Source: a virus. From it: a stretch of 33,807 nt of DNA. Position numbers and translations under genes: made by a program. Below, in pieces: positions 29,980 to 33,807 of this stretch. The stretch covers positions 1 to 33,807 of the IMG/VR virus record IMGVR_UViG_3300047554_000285. The stretch is one strand, 5' to 3'. The first letter of the stretch is position 1; every line of letters begins with the position of its first letter. The notes under the pieces are model-generated. The model searched no databases and was not told the DNA's origin. It saw only the letters and a program-made list of their open reading frames with translations.

Positions 29980-30162
29980 ATGCTAACTTTAGAGCAAATT
30001 AGGGCTAAATTACAGGACAGGCGCTTGAATTTAATTTCCAAGGCCACCGGCATTCACGCCAATACATTGCGTGAAGTACGTGACAATTCTCAGGCTAATC
30101 CCACCTACAAAGTTATTAAATTGCTAAATGATTATTTCTCTGGGACTCTGAGCAATGGCTGA
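29980..30162 (+). CDS. Small HTH DNA-binding protein (Cro-like candidate)
   Basis: A 60-residue protein with a helix-turn-helix: LQDRRLNLISKATGIHANTL followed by REVRDNSQANPTYKVIKLLN (recognition helix about residues 26-36). It resembles short phage HTH proteins with the 'LtleqIr..L.DRRL....atGl....lR..rd....nPty' pattern. It is read divergently from the early operon and may bind between the two promoters. The ATG at 29980 has GGAG 9 bases upstream and is preferred to an ATG at 29938 that lies inside the promoter. The stop overlaps the next start by 8 bp. Whether it represses or activates is unknown. Confidence 0.75.
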   Translation: MLTLEQIRAKLQDRRLNLISKATGIHANTLREVRDNSQANPTYKVIKLLNDYFSGTLSNG

Positions 30163-30982
30163 TCCCTTCAAAATAATCGAGCCAACCTGCATTAGCTTTT
30201 CTGGCGGCAGGACGAGCGCTTATATGCTTTGGCGCGTACTGCAATCAAATAACGGCTTACCCGACGATGCGATTGTTTGCTTTGCTAATACTGGCAAGGA
30301 AGACGAGGCGACGCTTAGGTTTGTCCAGGCTTGTTCGGATAATTGGGACGTTAAAATCCATTGGCTTGAATGGAGAGCCGAGCCGCCAAAGTTTGAAGTC
30401 GTTAATTTTGATACGGCATCAAGAAATGGTGAGCCATTTGAAGAATGCATCAAATACTACAAAAAACTACCCAATCCGGCGCAACGCTGGTGTACTGGAC
30501 AGCTAAAAATAAGGACAATCCATCGATTTTTGCGTAGTTTGGGCTGGAAACACGACGAATCAGACAATAATGATTTTGTTGGCATACGAGCAGACGAGCC
30601 ACGCCGTGCGGCAAAAATGTCCAAAAACAAAGTCCCTTTGTTTGTTGATGGCGTTACCAAAGAAACCATCAATAATTTTTGGCGTGAGCAATCATTTGGT
30701 TTAGATTTAAAAATATTTCTTGGCGAAAGTTTGCTTGGTAACTGCGACCTTTGCTTTTTAAAAAGCATGGATAAAAAAATGAATATTGTCAGGCAGAGTC
30801 CAGAAAAAACGATTTGGTGGGCAAAAATGGAAAAGATGGTTTCCGAAATGACTCCAGAACATCAAGGTACTGGTAATTTATTTCGCAAAGACCAACCTTC
30901 GTATGCTGAGATGGGTGATTTTGTAAAAAATCAACAAAACCTATTTAATGACGAATCCATCGATTGCTTTTGCGGAGACTGA
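30155..30982 (+). CDS. PAPS-reductase-like PP-loop protein
   Basis: A 275-residue protein of the adenine nucleotide alpha-hydrolase superfamily. The PP-loop SFSGGRTSAYML (residues about 14-25) binds ATP or PAPS, followed by the conserved FANTGKEDEATL. Cysteines lie at RWCTGQLKI (C113), GNCDLCF (C197, C200) and the C-terminal CFCGD, suggesting a metal or Fe-S site. It lacks an obvious thioredoxin-type ECGLH tail of true PAPS reductases. Related phage proteins are common in replication regions; they might modify nucleic acid or a protein by sulfur or nucleotide transfer. The substrate is unknown. It lies between the HTH and primase genes. Confidence 0.8.
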   Translation: MADPFKIIEPTCISFSGGRTSAYMLWRVLQSNNGLPDDAIVCFANTGKEDEATLRFVQACSDNWDVKIHWLEWRAEPPKFEVVNFDTASRNGEPFEECIKYYKKLPNPAQRWCTGQLKIRTIHRFLRSLGWKHDESDNNDFVGIRADEPRRAAKMSKNKVPLFVDGVTKETINNFWREQSFGLDLKIFLGESLLGNCDLCFLKSMDKKMNIVRQSPEKTIWWAKMEKMVSEMTPEHQGTGNLFRKDQPSYAEMGDFVKNQQNLFNDESIDCFCGD

Positions 30983-30984
30983 AA

Positions 30985-32997
30985 ATGGCTGACCTATCGA
31001 ACATCTTTGGTGGCGCTTGGTCACCACCGCCGGAAAAAGTATTAGCCTCTCCAGAACAGCAATTAATCGATGCGATGGTGGCTCTTGGCCTTGAGCCGCC
31101 CAACGAGATACGGATGGATGGCAAAATCCACCGTTTTAAGTCCGGCACAAAAGGCTCTGGCAATCATGGCGACAAGCCTGGTTGGTATTTGATCTTTGGC
31201 GACGGCATTCCCGCCGGTCGGTTTGGTTGCTGGCGCATGGGCATCGAGCAGACTTTTCGCGCTGACGTTGGCCGCAAATTAACCGACAGCGAGGAAATGG
31301 CGCACGTTCGGCGCTTAACCGAGGCCAAGACCCTGCGCGACGCTGAAATTCAGCGCAAGCACGAAGTCGCCGCCGATACGGTTGAGAAAATATGGGTGGG
31401 TGGTGGCTTGGCCTCGCCAGATCATCCGTATTTGCAGCGCAAGGGCATCAAGCCGCATGGCGCACGGATTACCGGCGACGGTCGCTTGATGGTTCCTTTG
31501 TACGGCAGCGATGGCGTGTTATCGAGCATCCAGTACATCGATGGCGATGGGAATAAGCTATACCACCCAGGCGGCCAGACAGGCGGCAAATACCTGATGA
31601 TCGGCACGATGGACGAGCCTGGCGTTTTGTATTTGGCCGAAGGATTCGCTACCGCTGCAACGATTCACGAAACCACGAACCGCCCTTGCGTGGTGGCTTA
31701 CTCAGCCTCCAACCTTGTGCCGGTGACTGGCCTTTTGCGCGATACCTATGGAAACCAGCAAAGTATCGTGATTGTGGCTGACAACGATGCCTCTGGCGTT
31801 GGCCAGCGCTACGCCGAGCAATCCTGCGCCAAGTACGGCGTGGAAATGATCTTGCCACCGATCCAAGGCGACGCGAACGATTATGTCAAAGATGGCCACG
31901 ACCTTCTCGCCTTGCTCAACCCGCCCATCGAAGGCTGGTTAGTACCGATTGACGAGTTCTGTTCCAAACCTGCACCCATATCATGGCTGGTCAAGCGTTG
32001 GGTGCAATCAAATGCCTTGGTGATGGTGCATGGCCCATCTGGTGGCGGCAAAACCTTCGTCGTTTTGGATTGGTGCTTGCGCATGGCCAGTTCCGTCCCT
32101 GAATGGTGCGGCAATAAGGTCAAGGCCGGCAACGTGGTCTATTTAGCCGGCGAAGGTCACCACGGCTTGCGCGGTCGCGTGGCCGCTTGGAAACAACACC
32201 ACCAAATCACCACCCCCATCAATATGTGGCTATCAAAAGACGGCTGCGACTTGAATACACCAGCCGGTTATCTAAAGGTGGTGCAGCAAATCCGTGGCAT
32301 TAAACAACCCACCGTTATCGTGGTCGATACCCTGCACCGCTTTCTATCAGGGGACGAGAACAGCGCCCAAGATGCCAAGACCATGCTCGATTCGTGCAAT
32401 AACCTAATGAACGAGTTCGATTGCTCCGTCATATTGGTGCATCACACCGGCGTGTCCGAAGAGGCGCAGCACCGAGCTCGTGGCTCATCAGCATGGCGCG
32501 GAGCCTTGGATATTGAGATATCGGTGGTTCCAAGCACGGACAGCACACCAATGAAGCTGGTGCAAAGGAAGTCAAAAGACGCCGAAATGACCGAGCCAGT
32601 ATGGTTGGAGTTGCAATCCGTGGCGATTACCGGCTGGACTGACGAGGATTCTCAGCAAGTAACCAGCGCCATCGTAGTGGAATCTAAAGCACCAGCCAAA
32701 GCGGATAAGAAGGATTCCAAGACCGAAGGCTTTCGGAAAATGTTCGAAAATGCATGGTGGAGCAGCGGAGCCGAGGTTATTAACGGCCAGCCGTACCTCT
32801 CCAGATCGGCGTTAAAAGATAAATTGGCCAAAGATGGGAACGCCGAACGGACGATCAGGAACATGATTAATCCGAGTTACACCGATAAATTGATCGGGTA
32901 TTTGATGCAGTCGGGGATGATTGAAGCCAGTGAACATGGGTGGATAATGGTTAATGAAGTGGAAACAAACTCCATGATGTTGAGGAAAAATTCGTGA
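30985..32997 (+). CDS. Primase-helicase: Toprim domain fused to RepA-like ATPase
   Basis: A 670-residue replication protein. The Toprim core shows E219 in LYLAEGFA and D266/D268 in VADNDASG, the metal-binding residues. The ATPase has Walker A HGPSGGGKT (about 349-357), Walker B VVDTL (D448), the VHHTG motif (about 485-489) and the arginine-bearing RGSSAWRGALD (499-509), as in RepA/AAA_25 helicases. The C-terminal 90 residues look like a winged-helix DNA-binding domain. No N-terminal zinc-binding cysteine set is present, unlike T7 gp4. It would prime and unwind phage DNA at the iteron region just downstream. ATG at 30985 follows GGAG by 9 bases. Confidence 0.9.
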   Translation: MADLSNIFGGAWSPPPEKVLASPEQQLIDAMVALGLEPPNEIRMDGKIHRFKSGTKGSGNHGDKPGWYLIFGDGIPAGRFGCWRMGIEQTFRADVGRKLTDSEEMAHVRRLTEAKTLRDAEIQRKHEVAADTVEKIWVGGGLASPDHPYLQRKGIKPHGARITGDGRLMVPLYGSDGVLSSIQYIDGDGNKLYHPGGQTGGKYLMIGTMDEPGVLYLAEGFATAATIHETTNRPCVVAYSASNLVPVTGLLRDTYGNQQSIVIVADNDASGVGQRYAEQSCAKYGVEMILPPIQGDANDYVKDGHDLLALLNPPIEGWLVPIDEFCSKPAPISWLVKRWVQSNALVMVHGPSGGGKTFVVLDWCLRMASSVPEWCGNKVKAGNVVYLAGEGHHGLRGRVAAWKQHHQITTPINMWLSKDGCDLNTPAGYLKVVQQIRGIKQPTVIVVDTLHRFLSGDENSAQDAKTMLDSCNNLMNEFDCSVILVHHTGVSEEAQHRARGSSAWRGALDIEISVVPSTDSTPMKLVQRKSKDAEMTEPVWLELQSVAITGWTDEDSQQVTSAIVVESKAPAKADKKDSKTEGFRKMFENAWWSSGAEVINGQPYLSRSALKDKLAKDGNAERTIRNMINPSYTDKLIGYLMQSGMIEASEHGWIMVNEVETNSMMLRKNS

Positions 32998-33051
32998 CGT
33001 TATTTATCGACTTTTATTATCGATTTATTATCAAATCTTTACTATTTGCTA

Positions 33052-33185
33052 TGACCCTAAATGACCCTAGGGTCATGACCCTGGTTAGGGTCAAAAAGGG
33101 GCAAAAAGCGGCAAAAGTTGACCCTCCCTGACCCCTAACCCTTTAGGGTTAGGGTCAAGGGTCAATGCCGGCAGGGTCAGGGTTG
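33052..33185. repeat. TGACCCT iteron cluster, candidate replication origin
   Basis: Nine exact copies of TGACCCT or its complement occur in about 130 bp: forward at 33052, 33062, 33076 and 33119; reverse at 33069, 33087, 33151, 33158 and 33173. Near copies lie at 33129, 33136, 33145 and 33179. ATGACCCTAGGGTCAT (33061-33076) is a perfect 16-bp palindrome. CCCTAACCCT (33133-33142) and AGGGTTAGGG (33145-33154) form a 10-bp inverted repeat. A/T-rich stretches flank it (about 32998-33050 and 33186-33240). This dense array directly after the primase-helicase fits an origin, though a regulator-binding site is the alternative. Confidence 0.75.
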
Positions 33186-33257
33186 GTTATTTTGGTGTTA
33201 GTTATTTGTTACTAATTTATTGTTAATTATTTGTTATTAGTTTTTGAGGGAAAAATA

Positions 33258-33470
33258 ATGCCAGGTGGACGGCCATCGAGCATCAAAAGCAAATGGTTCA
33301 ACCGGCAGTTATCCGATACCGATAAGTTGATACTGGCGGCAGCGGGTGATGGCGATTTGTCCAAAGGGTTTAAAAACTTGCTAGAAATTTATCAAGTTCT
33401 TTGGAGCCGTGGATACCGCCCTAGAATCGATTTTGAAGAATTCCTATGCGGAGATACTAACGAGCGATAA
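33258..33470 (+). CDS. Hypothetical small protein after the iteron region
   Basis: A 70-residue protein starting MPGGRPSSIKSKWFNRQLSD with a basic, GRP-containing N-terminus. It is followed by a helix and aromatic residues (ILAAAGDGDLSKGFKNLLEI, then YQVLWSRGYRPRIDFEEFLC). It could bind nucleic acid, and its place next to the iterons suits an initiation accessory or regulator, but no family is certain. The ATG at 33258 follows GAGGG by 7 bases. It is the last gene before the right-end non-coding region. Confidence 0.6.
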   Translation: MPGGRPSSIKSKWFNRQLSDTDKLILAAAGDGDLSKGFKNLLEIYQVLWSRGYRPRIDFEEFLCGDTNER

Positions 33471-33560
33471 AGATTGAATATAGAGCGATCTGGAGCGTTT
33501 TGGAGGGTGTTTGAGATGGTGTTCTTTAAGATTTTATTCCGGTCGGTGAAATGAAACAAA
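33471..33560. other. Non-coding stretch before right-end repeats
   Basis: No gene or clear terminator is visible. Short GGAG-containing repeats occur (CTGGAGCG, TTGGAGGG). The antisense reading frame across 33392-33655 has no ribosome site and overlaps the repeats, so it is not counted as a gene. Confidence 0.4.
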
Positions 33561-33636
33561 ACGAACAGAAACGAAAGCAAACGAATATGAAACGAACACG
33601 AACGAACAATTGGGTCGATTGTTCTGTTTTGTTCGT
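33561..33636. repeat. Helically phased ACGAA repeats with large inverted repeat
   Basis: ACGAA starts at 33561, 33571, 33581, 33592 and 33602, that is, spaced 10, 10, 11 and 10 bp, on one face of the helix. A sixth copy at 33598 is out of phase. The last part also forms a 19-bp inverted repeat (33592-33610 with 33618-33636, 15 of 19 positions matching) around a 7-base loop, including a perfect GAACAAT/ATTGTTC. A phased array next to a terminase gene (if the ends are joined) suits a terminase binding site. Confidence 0.65.
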
Positions 33637-33807
33637 ATGTACCCCGAGGATGCACCTCCCGCCATTCTCATTTATTTTTTCTATCCCCCCTTGATTTTTC
33701 ATAGATTTTAACTACCGAGATGCCGGAATGATAACGAAATGCACACCCCGCTATAGCTTTTGCCTAACGTAATGTTTGAACGTCGCGTAACCAGCGTTAT
33801 GTAAAAT
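33637..33807. other. Right-end non-coding region
   Basis: No gene, promoter or terminator that I can support. There are pyrimidine-rich tracts near 33680-33700 and a pair of ATGCAC-containing segments at about 33649 and 33739. No direct repeat of the first bases of the window is visible at the last bases, so terminal redundancy cannot be shown from this sequence. Confidence 0.35.

Noticed and set aside
33133-33154. Telomere-like CCCTAACCCT / AGGGTTAGGG
   Set aside because: It is part of the TGACCCT iteron cluster in a phage genome and is not tandemly repeated; resemblance to eukaryotic telomeres is coincidental.
33392-33655. 87-codon frame on the minus strand at the right end
   Set aside because: It covers the 3' end of the 33258 gene and the ACGAA array, has no ribosome site and no recognisable domain.
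1-33807. CRISPR array, diversity-generating retroelement, tRNA gene, integrase
   Set aside because: I saw no regularly spaced direct repeats with unique spacers, no reverse transcriptase with paired template and variable repeats, no cloverleaf with acceptor stem, and no recombinase active-site motifs.

Overview
The window looks like a complete or nearly complete genome of a short-tailed (podovirus-type) dsDNA phage of a Gram-negative bacterium. The evidence for a tailed phage is a terminase pair, portal, scaffold, major capsid protein, head-tail adaptor, tail nozzle, three putative ejection proteins and no tail-tube, sheath or tape-measure gene. The Gram-negative host is inferred from an Rz/Rz1 spanin pair and several small lipoproteins. 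I cannot name the host; the gene style resembles uncultured freshwater or marine phages. No integrase, DNA polymerase, RNA polymerase or tRNA gene was seen, so DNA synthesis and transcription probably rely on host enzymes.

Layout. (1) 101-21641, plus strand: packaging (small and large terminase, portal); a fibre and accessory block (collagen-like fibre, repeat fibre, glycine-rich adhesin-like protein, 2OG-Fe(II) oxygenase); scaffold and capsid with intrinsic terminators after the capsid and decoration-like genes; adaptor and nozzle; a short tail fibre with a cupin gene; three long putative ejection proteins; then lysis (GH19 endolysin, lipoprotein, holin-like protein, Rz with Rz1 embedded). 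(2) 21638-29860, minus strand: a tightly overlapped early operon of about 25 genes. It holds many small proteins (several zinc-ribbon or single-membrane-segment), a VRR-NUC nuclease, an SF2 helicase, a Cas4/RecB-like nuclease, a DUF669 protein and a Sak4-like ATPase. It is read from a near-consensus sigma70 promoter at 29916-29944. (3) 29980-33470, plus strand: a small HTH protein, a PAPS-reductase-like PP-loop protein, a primase-helicase, an iteron-rich candidate replication origin and one small gene. (4) 33471-33807 plus 1-100: non-coding ends with ACGAA repeats phased at about 10 bp, next to the small terminase gene.

Working model. Divergent overlapping promoters near 29.9 kb start the leftward early/recombination operon and the rightward replication genes, with the HTH protein as a possible switch. 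The primase-helicase probably acts at the TGACCCT iteron cluster just downstream. The Sak4-like ATPase, DUF669 protein, helicase and nucleases form a recombination and repair set. The long rightward structural operon is expressed late and ends in the lysis cassette.

The most unusual signals are non-coding. The minus operon has only two gaps over 100 nt, and both carry the same ordered set of three short conserved boxes with variable spacers, which suggests a duplicated RNA or DNA element. One gap also contains a perfect plus-strand intrinsic terminator preceded by a plausible promoter, predicting a short antisense RNA over the start of the nuclease gene.
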